The notes under the pieces were generated by a model that worked only from the letters and a program-made list of their open reading frames with translations, searched no databases and had not been told where the DNA came from. Of a stretch of 64,000 nucleotides of DNA, positions 11,001 to 22,352 are shown in pieces. This DNA is from Rhodanobacter sp. OK091. Lineage in GTDB: Bacteria > Pseudomonadota > Gammaproteobacteria > Xanthomonadales > Rhodanobacteraceae. A program made the translations under genes and the position numbers. Positions within the stretch are counted from its first letter, which is position 1, and the number at the start of each line of letters is the position of its first letter. The stretch lies in contig NZ_FRCH01000001.1 in the NCBI RefSeq assembly GCF_900142825.1, forward strand, positions 1,984,001-2,048,000. Direction: 5' to 3'.

Positions 11001-11551
11001 GTCGCATCGATGCTGCGCGTGCCGAACAGGATCGCGAACACCGCCAGCAGCATCGCGCACCACAAGGCGCTGTCGATGCCGCCGGCGGTCACGGTGCCAT
11101 GGGCAGCGCCCCCGAGCACGCCGAACGACATCGCCACCGCCTTGAACTGCAGCGCGATGTACGGCACCACCGCAATCACCGCGATCACCGCCACCAGTGC
11201 CGCCAGTCCGTGCGACTTGCCGAACCGGGCGCCGATGAAATCAGCGATCGAGGTGATATTGCGCTGCCTCACCACTTGCAGCAGCCGACGCAACAAGCCT
11301 ATGCCGAACACGAACAGCAGGATCGGACCGAGATAGATCGGCAGATACGCCAGACCGTCGCGCGCCGCGGTGCCGACGGCGCCATAAAAGGTCCACGACG
11401 AGCAATACACCGCCAGGGCCAGACTGTAGACGATGGGCCGCAGGCGCGGCTGGCGCGGATATAGCGGCCGACGGTCGCCCGCAAAAGCCACCACGAACAG
11501 CAGCCCGACATACAGCAGCGACACCAGCAGCAACAGCCAACCCTGGATCAA
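8093..11551 (-). CDS. crbS: hybrid histidine kinase with sodium/solute symporter domain, CrbS-like
   Basis: About 1152 residues. The first about 480 residues are a PutP/SSSF-type multi-helix transporter domain; a PAS-like region follows, then a HisKA/HATPase pair (SHDLLQPLNA with the phospho-histidine, roughly residue 800; NFLSNALRYT as N box; DSGPGI as G box), and a C-terminal receiver domain (about 1034-1152, phospho-acceptor D in LADYHL). This order is that of CrbS/MxtR, which senses acetate metabolism. I choose the TTG at 11551 because GGGAGAGAG lies five bases upstream and the family starts right at the first helix; the longer frame gives an arginine-rich non-homologous lead. It converges with crbR, 23 bp apart. 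Confidence 0.87.
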   Translation of the reverse strand: MIQGWLLLLVSLLYVGLLFVVAFAGDRRPLYPRQPRLRPIVYSLALAVYCSSWTFYGAVGTAARDGLAYLPIYLGPILLFVFGIGLLRRLLQVVRQRNITSIADFIGARFGKSHGLAALVAVIAVIAVVPYIALQFKAVAMSFGVLGGAAHGTVTAGGIDSALWCAMLLAVFAILFGTRSIDATEHHHGMVLAIALESLIKLLAFVVLAGYALWRGPGLVSTVELPMAQLSHGLSPGFLAQTMLAFCAMFCLPRQFQIGMVECEDASDLKRARWMLPLYLGVISVAVLPIVAAGMHLPQVRDGAADAWVLTLPMTHGDRGMALLAFIGGFSAATGMVIVASVALSTMISNDLVMPALLRIPGLNLEQRSDLSQLVLRVRRVAIVMLALMAYAYYRVAAGAENLAATGLLAFAAVAQFAPALIAALYWRSASRRGVAVGLLGGFAVWLYTLLLPAVSRSSAWLQQGPFGWDWLRPQALFHLSGWDPVMHGTFWSLLVNVGCLVFISLRFRPSLEERLHAAMFMEAGPDSRHGAGDWRGRVAVADLRTIAERIVGERSSTRAFDEYAQRRGRPLLAGEAADRALIQYTERLLASAVGAANARRILIGALSGSGLDVAESMALMDEASQELRFNRALLSTTLENVSQGISVVDAQMRLVAWNRRYLELFGYPDGMVYVGVPVADLIRRNAELGECGPGEVDGHVAKRIDYMQAGSSHLFQRTRPDGTVIEMRGQALPGGGYVTTYTDVTAYKHAEQALIEVNETLEQRVEQRTAELSEALVATAHARRAAETANISKTRFLAAASHDLLQPLNAARLFTSALRQHPGLDAEASGLAERIDASFRAAEDLLDALLDTSRLDAGSYRPDVGGFALAELFDSLQGQFAVAAEQRGLRLRVAPTTLAVRSDPQLLRRIVQNFLSNALRYTSKGGVLLGARRVGDEVRIEVWDSGPGIAAEQRARIFDEFQRLEHPSPWGEKGLGLGLSICDRLAGILGHRLDLHSQVGHGSCFAVSVPRNEAMPARRQKVQRSGPDKQLPLTVLCLDNDATILEGMRALLSRWGVDCRIALDVEQAGQELARGPIDLILADYHLTDGVDGLQALQQLRAERGGLPPVAMITADGSSELKQQARALGYPVLHKPVRPAALRALLTALLRR

Positions 11552-11666
11552 GCAAGCTCTCTCCCAGCCGAACGAATGAACACGGCACCGTCCATGCCCG
11601 CGGCGGATCGCACAGACGCGTACCGGCATGCTTGTGCATGGCCGCGGTGATCGGCACCATGCCCGG

Positions 11667-12311
11667 ATGACTGCAACGCATGCACAGACGCTTGCCAACG
11701 TAGCAGAGCACCTGCGCGATGACGAGATTCATGTGTGGCAGCTGGACTACCGGCCGCCGCACGGACGTGAACCGCTGCGTGCCGTAGTGGGCGCCTACCT
11801 CGGCATCGACGCCGATCGCGTCACGCTGATCAACGGCGAACACGGCCGGCCGGCGCTCGCCGACGAGCATGATCAATCGCTGGGTTTCAACTGGTCGCAC
11901 AGCGGCAACCACGCGTTGATCGCCGTCGGTCGCCGGATCACTCCCGGGATCGATCTGGAGCAACTGCGCGCGCGGCCGCGGGCCATGGAAATCGCCCGGC
12001 GTTATTTCAGCACCGTCGAGGCGGAAGCCCTGGCGGCGCTGCCGGCTATGGATCGCGATGCTGCCTTTCTGGAAATATGGACCGCCAAGGAAGCTGTGCT
12101 GAAGGCGCTGGGGCGCGGCCTTGCGTTCGGCCTCGACCGCCTCAGCATTGCCAGCGCGGCGGGGCGGTTGATCCTGCAGCGGCTCGAGGGCGACGATGTC
12201 GATGCGTGGCAATTGCAGCGACTGGCGGTCGATAGCACGCTGGTGGCGGCACTGGCATGGCGCGGTGATGCGCGCCGGATCCGCCTGGGCACGCTTGCCA
12301 GCGGCGACTGA
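11667..12311 (+). CDS. Sfp/HetI-type 4'-phosphopantetheinyl transferase
   Basis: The 214-residue enzyme is predicted to move 4'-phosphopantetheine from CoA to a serine of carrier proteins. It has the family motifs [20 protein letters not shown] (magnesium-binding acidic residues) and [19 protein letters not shown]. The start is uncertain: ATG at 11667 (MTATHAQ) is used, with another ATG at 11628. It is divergent from crbS and lies just before pdxJ. In many bacteria acpS, the acyl-carrier-protein synthase, sits beside pdxJ; here a Sfp-type enzyme occupies the neighbourhood, so it may serve fatty-acid ACP too, which is inference. Confidence 0.88.
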   Translation: MTATHAQTLANVAEHLRDDEIHVWQLDYRPPHGREPLRAVVGAYLGIDADRVTLINGEHGRPALADEHDQSLGFNWSHSGNHALIAVGRRITPGIDLEQLRARPRAMEIARRYFSTVEAEALAALPAMDRDAAFLEIWTAKEAVLKALGRGLAFGLDRLSIASAAGRLILQRLEGDDVDAWQLQRLAVDSTLVAALAWRGDARRIRLGTLASGD

Positions 12312-12403
12312 TCGGCGCACTGTTTCTGGCCCATCGCGTCATCCCGCTGATGGCCGATGTTTCCGTGCCGATGGCCTCCACCGTCAGAGATCGCTTGCCG
12401 ACC

Positions 12404-13147
12404 ATGACCCTGCTCAGCGTCAACCTCAACAAGATCGCCGCGTTGCGCAATTCGCGCGGTGGCCATGAACCGGACATCTGCGTTGCCGCGCAGACCTGCA
12501 TCGAATCTGGCTGCGGAGGCATTACCGTGCATCCACGACCGGACCAGCGCCATGTGCGGCCGGGCGACGTGCGCGCGTTGGCCGCGATGTTGCGCGGCCG
12601 GGTGGAATACAACATCGAGGGCAATCCGTTTGCCGACGCCCGCGGGGAGTATCCGGGGCTGATCGCCCTGGCGCGTGAGGTCCGCCCTACTCAGGTAACT
12701 CTGGTACCCGATGGCGACGGCCAGATCACTTCCGATCACGGCTTCGACTTGCGGCGCGACATCGCACGACTGCGGCCTTTGGTGGCCGAGCTATGCGATC
12801 TGGGATGCCGGGTCAGCCTGTTCGTCGACGCCGGCAGCCAGGACTTCGATCTCGCGGCGGTGATTGGGGTGCAGCGCGTCGAGATCTATACCGGGCCCTA
12901 TGCGCAGGCGTTCGCCGACGGTCGGCCCGAGGCGGCTCTCGCCGCATGCGCCGACACGGCGCGGCGCGCGCAGCAGGCCGGTCTGGCGGTGAATGCCGGA
13001 CACGATCTCAGCCAAGCCAACCTGGGCACCTTCAAGGCGGCGATCCCTGGCCTGGCCGAGGTGTCGATCGGGCACGCATTGATCGGTGAGGCGCTCTACG
13101 AGGGTTTGGCCACGACCGTCCGCAACTATCTGCAGATCCTGCGCTAA
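12404..13147 (+). CDS. pdxJ: pyridoxine 5'-phosphate synthase
   Basis: The 247-residue product matches PdxJ, which condenses 3-amino-2-oxopropyl phosphate with 1-deoxyxylulose 5-phosphate in vitamin B6 synthesis. Recognisable blocks are [17 protein letters not shown] at the N-terminus, [21 protein letters not shown], and NAGHDLS and EVSIGHALI in the barrel's last strands. The start ATG at 12404 gives the usual N-terminus of the family; the open frame upstream is not conserved-looking. Its location next to the exbD genes is that of Xanthomonas, where the ton operon and pdxJ are neighbours. Confidence 0.97.
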   Translation: MTLLSVNLNKIAALRNSRGGHEPDICVAAQTCIESGCGGITVHPRPDQRHVRPGDVRALAAMLRGRVEYNIEGNPFADARGEYPGLIALAREVRPTQVTLVPDGDGQITSDHGFDLRRDIARLRPLVAELCDLGCRVSLFVDAGSQDFDLAAVIGVQRVEIYTGPYAQAFADGRPEAALAACADTARRAQQAGLAVNAGHDLSQANLGTFKAAIPGLAEVSIGHALIGEALYEGLATTVRNYLQILR

Positions 13148-13171
13148 CCGTCATATCGATTGCTGCCGCAT

Positions 13172-13200
13172 AAACAAAAACCCCCGCATGAAGCGGGGGT
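13172..13200. terminator. bidirectional terminator between pdxJ and the ton operon
   Basis: The stem CCCCCGC / GCGGGGG (13181-13187 and 13193-13199), extended by an A-T pair, has a five-base loop. An A-rich run at 13172-13180 gives a T-run for transcripts coming from the exbD genes; CTTT follows on the pdxJ side. Confidence 0.85.
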
Positions 13201-13224
13201 CTTTGCGAATCCTGCAGAACCGGA

Positions 13225-13626
13225 TCACTGAGCTTCGTTGAAGCCTATCTTGGTCAAGTTGTAGCTCTTCGCATCGGCCAGCACGATCGCCACATACTGG
13301 TAGGCCACAGCGTCATCGGCCGCAATCTGGATTTCCGGCTGATTGCTCTGCTGGGCAATCACTGCCAGCTGCGCTTTCAGACCCAGTTCGTCGACCGGCG
13401 TGTCGTTCCAGTACAGCGCCCCGCTCGGGTCGATCTTCAAATGGATCGGCTCCAATGGCGTGGTCGGATTCGGATTCGGATTCGGCTGCGGCAGATCAAC
13501 CTGGATCTTGTGCGCCAGCACCGGCGCCGTGATCATGAAAATGATCAGCAGCACCAGCATCACGTCGACTAGCGGCGTGACGTTGATATCCGACATCGGT
13601 CCACTGGTTTTGGTAGTGAATGCCAT
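13225..13626 (-). CDS. exbD: ExbD-type biopolymer transport protein (second copy)
   Basis: The 133-residue protein has one N-terminal membrane helix preceded by the conserved MSDINVTPLVDVMLVLLIIF stretch, whose aspartate is the proton-pathway residue of ExbD/TolR, and a periplasmic domain. It is the last gene of the tonB-exbB-exbD-exbD operon, six bases after the first exbD. Two ExbD copies are also found in Xanthomonas, where the second one is needed only for certain functions such as plant interaction; whether that holds here cannot be seen. Confidence 0.93.
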   Translation of the reverse strand: MAFTTKTSGPMSDINVTPLVDVMLVLLIIFMITAPVLAHKIQVDLPQPNPNPNPTTPLEPIHLKIDPSGALYWNDTPVDELGLKAQLAVIAQQSNQPEIQIAADDAVAYQYVAIVLADAKSYNLTKIGFNEAQ

Positions 13627-13632
13627 CTTTCA

Positions 13633-14055
13633 TTACCCCTTCGGTGCGTCGGTGGTCATGAAGGCGACGTGCACCATGCCCGAGTCCTTGGCATTGCCGA
13701 TGATTTTCTTCACGATCTTGAACTCGGTAACCTTGTCCGCACGAATCTGCAGCTCGGGTTGAGGCGTCTTCTGCGCATCCACCGCAAACTGCGCCCGCAA
13801 CTCGGCCTCGGTGACCGCATGGTCATTGAGATACATGCTGCCGTCCGACTTGACCGCCAGATCCAGCGGCGGCACGACCATATCCGGTTCCTTTGTCTTG
13901 GGATTGGCTGTGGGCAACTCGATCGTGATCGAGTGCGACATCAGCGGAGCTGTGATCATGAAGATGATCAGCAGTACCAGCATCACGTCGACCAGCGGCG
14001 TGACGTTGATTTCCGACATCGGACCGCCGGAATTGCCACCTAGGCTGACTGCCAT
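13633..14055 (-). CDS. exbD: ExbD-type biopolymer transport protein (first copy)
   Basis: The 140-residue protein has the MSEINVTPLVDVMLVLLIIF motif around its single membrane helix with the essential aspartate, and a periplasmic C-terminal domain ending MTTDAPKG. With ExbB it forms the proton-driven stator that energises TonB in the inner membrane. It lies 11 bp after exbB and six bases before the second exbD, so the four genes are one operon. The two ExbD proteins are nearly identical around the helix (INVTPLVDVMLVLLIIFMITAP) but diverge in the periplasmic part. Confidence 0.93.
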   Translation of the reverse strand: MAVSLGGNSGGPMSEINVTPLVDVMLVLLIIFMITAPLMSHSITIELPTANPKTKEPDMVVPPLDLAVKSDGSMYLNDHAVTEAELRAQFAVDAQKTPQPELQIRADKVTEFKIVKKIIGNAKDSGMVHVAFMTTDAPKG

Positions 14056-14066
14056 GGGTCAATCCC

Positions 14067-14834
14067 TCACTTCTGGCTTTCGACGCGCGAACCGGTGGCG
14101 AAGAAGTCGTGCAGGTCATGCGCGAATTCGTCGAAACGGGCGTAGACCACGCGATTTGAACGGCTGAAGAAGTTGTAGGCGAACAGTGCCGGAATCGCGG
14201 CGAACAGACCGAACGCGGTCATGATCAGCGCCTCACCGACGGGACCCGCCACCGCGTTCATCGAAGCGTTGCCGGTTGCGGCGATGCCGATAAGCGCGTG
14301 ATAGATGCCCCACACGGTACCGAGCAGGCCCACGAACGGAGCGGCCGAGCCGACCGTCGCGAGCAAGGTCATGCCACCCTCCAGACGCAGGCTCTCGCGA
14401 GCGACGGCCTGACGCAGGGCGCGGTCGATGAACTCCGAACGACCCAGCGATTCAGCCAGGCGACCGGTGGTGCCAGCCGTGGTCTGCTGGTGATGGGCGA
14501 CTGCCGAAGCGGCGTCCAATGCGATCTTGGAAAACGGTTCGCTCTTGGGCTGCGCTTCCAGTTCGCGAATCGCGTCCTGGGTGGAGCCATTGCCCCAGAA
14601 GCCGTCGATGACCTTGTCGGCGCGTGCCTTGACGGTCGCATTGCGAATGCCGTTGGCGATGATGAAGTACCACGACAGGAACGACATCGCGACCAGCGTC
14701 ACGAAGACGACCCAGCCGAGCCAGTCGAAGTGCTCCATCAGGTGACTGAAACCCATCGCTTTCATGGCTTCAGCGTTGGTATTGCCACCCATGGCCTGTG
14801 CAGCATCGGTTGTTGCAGGAGTCTGTAGGAACAT
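14067..14834 (-). CDS. exbB: ExbB-type proton-channel protein of the Ton system
   Basis: The 255-residue product belongs to the MotA/TolQ/ExbB family. It has an N-terminal helix (about 38-58), and two later helices around TLLATVGSAAPFVGLLGTV and IMTAFGLFAAIPALFAYN, the most conserved part of the family. It assembles a pentameric channel with ExbD in the inner membrane and uses the proton gradient to drive TonB. It is the second gene of the ton operon, 56 bp after tonB. Confidence 0.95.
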   Translation of the reverse strand: MFLQTPATTDAAQAMGGNTNAEAMKAMGFSHLMEHFDWLGWVVFVTLVAMSFLSWYFIIANGIRNATVKARADKVIDGFWGNGSTQDAIRELEAQPKSEPFSKIALDAASAVAHHQQTTAGTTGRLAESLGRSEFIDRALRQAVARESLRLEGGMTLLATVGSAAPFVGLLGTVWGIYHALIGIAATGNASMNAVAGPVGEALIMTAFGLFAAIPALFAYNFFSRSNRVVYARFDEFAHDLHDFFATGSRVESQK

Positions 14835-14890
14835 AACACTACCCTAGGGAAGTCAAGCGTGAACTGTAACTGTAATCGATTGAAACCGGA

Positions 14891-15550
14891 TTACAGCGAA
14901 TTGAGATTGAAGTTGACTGGAACGCGAGCGTACCCCTCAACTTTTTGTCCATTTCGGATGGTCGGATTGAAGCGCCAGTGCTGTGCGGCATCCATCGCCG
15001 CACGATCAAGCTCGTGAAAACCGCTGGATTGGTCGACCTTGATGTCCTTCGGCGTTCCATCCACGCTCACCAGGATCATCAGCACGACCGTACCCTCATG
15101 CCGTTGGCGGATAGCCTGCGGCGGATACTTCGGCTGAAGACGACTGTTGTAGCTGAGGTCCGAGCTCGCCGTAATGTCCGCTGGCGGCGCCGGTGGTGCT
15201 GGCGGTGCCGGTGGCGGTGCCGGAGTCGCATTCTGCGACACCTCTTCCACCGGCGGCGGCGGAGTCGGCGGCGGCGGAGTCGGTGGTGGCTTGAGCTGCT
15301 GGATGATCTTCGGCGGCGGCTGTTTCGGCGGCTCCGGCGGCGGCGGCGGTGGCGGCGGCGGCGGCGGCGGCGGCTCGATGAAATTCACCTGGACGATGTG
15401 TTCTTTTTCTTTGTGATTCTGCGTCGGTGGCGCCATCGGCGCCACGATCAACAGAAACGCAAATGCATGCAGCCCGATGGCAACTGCCAATGCCCAGGTG
15501 CGCTTCCAGCTAAACGGCTCGCGCCCATTTTCTTCGTTACTTGAGGCCAT
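14891..15550 (-). CDS. tonB: TonB energy transducer
   Basis: The 219-residue protein has an N-terminal membrane anchor (about 16-37), a long proline-rich spacer including a run of 13 prolines, and a C-terminal TonB domain (about 135-219) with YPPQAIRQRHEGTVVL and FNPTIRNGQKVEGYARVPVNF. It links the ExbBD motor to outer-membrane receptors across the periplasm. It is the first gene of the operon; the 209 bp upstream hold a perfect 22-bp palindrome. The GGC-repeat DNA behind the proline run is prone to length change. Confidence 0.96.
   Translation of the reverse strand: MASSNEENGREPFSWKRTWALAVAIGLHAFAFLLIVAPMAPPTQNHKEKEHIVQVNFIEPPPPPPPPPPPPPEPPKQPPPKIIQQLKPPPTPPPPTPPPPVEEVSQNATPAPPPAPPAPPAPPADITASSDLSYNSRLQPKYPPQAIRQRHEGTVVLMILVSVDGTPKDIKVDQSSGFHELDRAAMDAAQHWRFNPTIRNGQKVEGYARVPVNFNLNSL
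15335..15372. repeat. GGC trinucleotide repeat inside tonB
   Basis: An almost unbroken run of GGC triplets (one GGT within) encodes the poly-proline stretch of TonB on the minus strand. Such repeats can gain or lose whole codons by slippage without shifting the frame. Confidence 0.85.
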
Positions 15551-15709
15551 CTGTCACTTGTCTGAAGCTGATCAACGGGAAGAGAACGTTGCCGCAGGGC
15601 GTAACCCGAAACCGTCTGATGTCTGGACGGAACTCGCCGCTGGGGAGACGCAGGGAAAGGTTTTCAACGGTACAACAGCACATGACATTTGTATAGCACC
15701 GATGGGGCA

Positions 15710-15731
15710 GACAGATGGACGTCCATCTGTC
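15710..15731. promoter_or_regulatory. perfect 22-bp palindrome upstream of tonB
   Basis: GACAGATGGAC is followed directly by its reverse complement GTCCATCTGTC. It lies 160 bp before the tonB start and 29 bp after the stop of the TPR gene, both on the minus strand. No T-run follows, so an operator for the ton operon is at least as likely as a terminator of the TPR gene. Confidence 0.5.
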
Positions 15732-15759
15732 CCGTCGGTTGCCATGAGCCCGGATCCGA

Positions 15760-17043
15760 TCAGCCGGCGCCAGCCTTTTGCAGCCACGCCTTGGCCTTCT
15801 CGGCCGTCTCCGGCTGCTGCGCTGCCTGCTTCATGGCAGCGATCGCGGCGGGCTTGTTCTTCAGGCCGCGCTCGCTCTCAGCCAAGAGCATATAAGCCAC
15901 ACCTTTTTTCTTCACACCCTTGTCCAGACTTTGCTGGATCAGGGTCTTGGCCTGGCTGTATTTGTTCTCGCTCAACAGCAGGCGGCCTGCATTCAGCGCA
16001 GGCTCGCCGTCCTTGGCTAGCGGCAAGGCTTTGTTGTAGGCGTCGAGCGCCGCGCTGGTGTTGTTGGACAACTCATTGGACTGGCCGAGCAACACGTAGC
16101 TGTCGGCACTGGGTTTGACCACACCTTTGGTGATGCCGTCCTGGAGCACCTGAGCCGCCTTGACCGCGTTGGGCGCAGGATCGGAACTCTCCTGGCCGCT
16201 GACCAGGTACAACTTGGCGAGGGTCACGTAATTCGCTTCGCTCTTGAAGGCGCCGCTGGCGCGACCCTTCTCCATCACCTGGATCGCTTCCGGATACTTA
16301 TGCGCCTGCGTCAATATCGCCGCAGCGTTGTTGAGTGCGTTCGGATCGTTCGGGTTGGTGGTGAGCTGCTGCTGGGCCAGCGTGGCCGCTTTGTCGTTCT
16401 GGCCGGTTTCGGAATAGCTGGCCATCAGGATCTGATTCCAGCTGGCTTCCGGTTTGTCGGTGAGCGAGTTTGCTTTGTTGATCGCGGCAATCGCCTCGGG
16501 GTACTTGCCAAGCTGGTACTCGGCGGCGCCCTCGAGTCCGTACGAGGCAGCGGTTTCCTTCTTGCCTTCGGCGCGCCACTTGGCAAGCGTCTCCAGTGCC
16601 GGCTGATACTGCTGATCGGCCACCTGGAACTGCGCCAGCTCGTATTCGAGCTGGAAGTAGGTATCGTTCGGCATTACGCCGAGTGCCAGCGAACGCTGCA
16701 ACAGGCCGATCGCGCCCTTGAGGTCGCCATCGTTGTATTTCATGTTGGCCAGGCCTTGCAGCGCGAGCGCCTGGGCGTATTTGCTCTTGCTGCCATCGAT
16801 GATCGCCTGCAGCAACGGCTCGGCTTTCGCCTTGTTGCCCTCGTTAAGGGCATCCAGACCTTCATTGAGGTTCTTCTGATCCTTCTCGCTGGTCAGGTCG
16901 AGCTTCGGCTCGGCACGGGTCGCGTTGGGATACTGCACTTCCTGCTTGGGCTTGGCGGGATCGCGCGCCAACACCGGGCTGCTGGCCACGGTGAGCAGCA
17001 AGGCTGCGCTCGCCAGCATGGTTAACCCTCGGGAATGCTTCAT
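15760..17043 (-). CDS. periplasmic TPR-repeat protein
   Basis: The 427-residue product has a signal peptide ending VLA-RD (about residue 27) and about 8-9 tetratricopeptide-like repeats through to the C-terminus (for example LNEGLDALNEGNKAKAEPLLQ and EAIAAINKANSLTDKP). TPR proteins mediate protein contacts; no enzyme motif is visible. It is 209 bp ahead of tonB on the same strand, and some Ton systems need a periplasmic TPR partner, so a supporting role is possible but unproven. Its promoter must lie in the 246 bp between it and gyrB, in which I see only AT-rich patches near 17140-17180. Confidence 0.85.
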   Translation of the reverse strand: MKHSRGLTMLASAALLLTVASSPVLARDPAKPKQEVQYPNATRAEPKLDLTSEKDQKNLNEGLDALNEGNKAKAEPLLQAIIDGSKSKYAQALALQGLANMKYNDGDLKGAIGLLQRSLALGVMPNDTYFQLEYELAQFQVADQQYQPALETLAKWRAEGKKETAASYGLEGAAEYQLGKYPEAIAAINKANSLTDKPEASWNQILMASYSETGQNDKAATLAQQQLTTNPNDPNALNNAAAILTQAHKYPEAIQVMEKGRASGAFKSEANYVTLAKLYLVSGQESSDPAPNAVKAAQVLQDGITKGVVKPSADSYVLLGQSNELSNNTSAALDAYNKALPLAKDGEPALNAGRLLLSENKYSQAKTLIQQSLDKGVKKKGVAYMLLAESERGLKNKPAAIAAMKQAAQQPETAEKAKAWLQKAGAG

Positions 17044-17289
17044 GGTGATCCTCTGTCTGTCTGCGCGTGGGAAGCCACGCGGGGGAACGCGGAGCGTAAC
17101 CCGAGCCGGCAGGCGATAACAAGTCGCACCGCCGCATCAAAGATTGTTAAAAATCAATTACTTGGCGGTTTTCATTGATACGTGGCGCGATTATTCACGC
17201 CACTCCGTTTGGTCCTTCACGCGACGTTTGCGACCGGCAGTCCCGCAACCGCCTGAATTGCCAATACGTATCCAGTCGTTGCAGGCAAC

Positions 17290-20899
<3,610 letters not shown>

Positions 20900-20995
20900 C
20901 GGTCGACCGCCCACAAACAGGAACGCCGGAGTCCCTGAAGAGAACTCCGGCGTTGCCGGTTGCCGCCGTATATGGGCGAGACCATGCGGTGTGCG

Positions 20996-22096
20996 TCAGA
21001 GCCGCAACGGCATGATCACATGGCGGGCATGCTCGTTATCGTGTTCCTGCACCAGGCAGCTGGACTGGGCGTCGCGCAGGCTGAGTCGCGCCTTGTCGCC
21101 CCGCAGAGCCGCCAGCGCATCGAGCAGATAGCCTACGTTGAAGCCCACCGCCAGATCGGACACATGCGTTTCGGCTTCGACTTCCTCGACCGCTTCTTCC
21201 TGCTCCGGGTTATGCGCCACGATGCGTAGCTTGCCCGGTGATAGTTCCAGCCGCACACCGCGGTATTTCTCGTTCGAGAGGATCGCAGCGCGCTGCAATG
21301 CCCCGCGCAACACTTCGCGATCCAGCGTGGCGCTCTTGTCCGCGCCCAGTGGAATGACCGCCTCGTAATCCGGGAAACGGCCGTCAATCAGTTTTGACGT
21401 GAACACTACGTCGCCGCGGCGTACACGCAAGTGGTTGCGGCCAAACTCCAGCTCGACCTGGCCATCGCCGGTTTCCAACAGTCCGATCAGTTCGTTGACA
21501 CCTTTGCGCGGAATGATGATCTGGCGGCGCGTGCTGACCGAACTCTGCAGCTCGGTTTCCTTCATCGCCAGCCGATGGCCGTCGGTGGCTACGCAGCGCA
21601 ACGTGTGCTCCTGCAGATCCAGCAGCATGCCGTTCAAGTAGTAGCGCACGTCCTGGTTCGCCATCGCGAACGCAGTGCGTTCCATCAGATCACGCAGTGC
21701 TTCTTCGGGCAGGCTGACTTTTTCCACCAGTTCGATTTCGTCGACGGTGGGAAATTCGCTGGCCGGCAGCGTGGTCAGCGTGAAGCGGCTACGGCCCGCA
21801 GCGAGTGCCACACGGTCGCCGTTGAGCTTGAGATCAATCCGCGCGCCGTCAGGCAACGCCCGCACGATGTCGAACAGCTTGCGTGCCGGAATGGTGATTT
21901 CGCCATCAGAGAGCTTTTCGGCCTCGGTGGTGGCAACCATCTCCACTTCCAGGTCAGTACCGGTGAAAGAGAGTTTGCCGTCAGCCACCTTGACCAGCAG
22001 GTTGGCCAGTACGGGCAGCGTCTGGCGACGTTCAACCACGCCAACCACCTGCTGTAACGGCTTGAGCAGAGCTTCTCGTTGGATGCTGAATTGCAT
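20996..22096 (-). CDS. dnaN: DNA polymerase III beta sliding clamp
   Basis: The 366-residue product is the ring-shaped processivity clamp of DNA polymerase III. N-terminus MQFSIQREALLKPLQQVVGVVERRQT, the ATDGHRLA motif near the middle and the C-terminal VIMPLRL are all characteristic, and the length is the family's norm. It is separated from dnaA by 256 bp that contain DnaA boxes and an AT-rich stretch. Confidence 0.98.
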   Translation of the reverse strand: MQFSIQREALLKPLQQVVGVVERRQTLPVLANLLVKVADGKLSFTGTDLEVEMVATTEAEKLSDGEITIPARKLFDIVRALPDGARIDLKLNGDRVALAAGRSRFTLTTLPASEFPTVDEIELVEKVSLPEEALRDLMERTAFAMANQDVRYYLNGMLLDLQEHTLRCVATDGHRLAMKETELQSSVSTRRQIIIPRKGVNELIGLLETGDGQVELEFGRNHLRVRRGDVVFTSKLIDGRFPDYEAVIPLGADKSATLDREVLRGALQRAAILSNEKYRGVRLELSPGKLRIVAHNPEQEEAVEEVEAETHVSDLAVGFNVGYLLDALAALRGDKARLSLRDAQSSCLVQEHDNEHARHVIMPLRL

Positions 22097-22139
22097 GGCT
22101 TTGCTTCCCCTATACCTGCTGTTCTGTCTTTAAAAGAAG

Positions 22140-22330
22140 TTTAGTGGTTGTTGTAGGCATTGTGGACAACTTTTATATCTCAATTATTTCTTAAAAATCA
22201 AAAACTTGAAACTTTATTTGGCTGTGCTCGCAGAGGCTGGCTGACTGTGCACCATTTGTGGATAACTTCAAACGTCAATCCATCCACCCATTATCCACAG
22301 CTTGGCTCTGCGCTTATCCATAATCTTTTG
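22140..22330. other. candidate oriC between dnaN and dnaA
   Basis: This gap holds two perfect DnaA boxes, TTATCCACA at 22291-22299 and its reverse at 22257-22265, plus near-perfect boxes at 22161-22169 (reverse, TTGTCCACA) and 22314-22322 (TTATCCATA). An AT-rich stretch at about 22168-22216 could be the unwinding element. Clustered boxes beside an AT-rich block in the dnaA-dnaN gap is a common bacterial oriC layout. Boxes also occur on the other side of dnaA, so this is the better of two candidates. Confidence 0.65.
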
Positions 22331-22352
22331 CGCATTTGCCGTTTCTGGGGAC

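Noticed and set aside
14945-15416. Long plus-strand frames opposite tonB (Gly- or Arg-rich)
   Set aside because: They are the reverse of the proline-rich TonB spacer and GC-biased codons.
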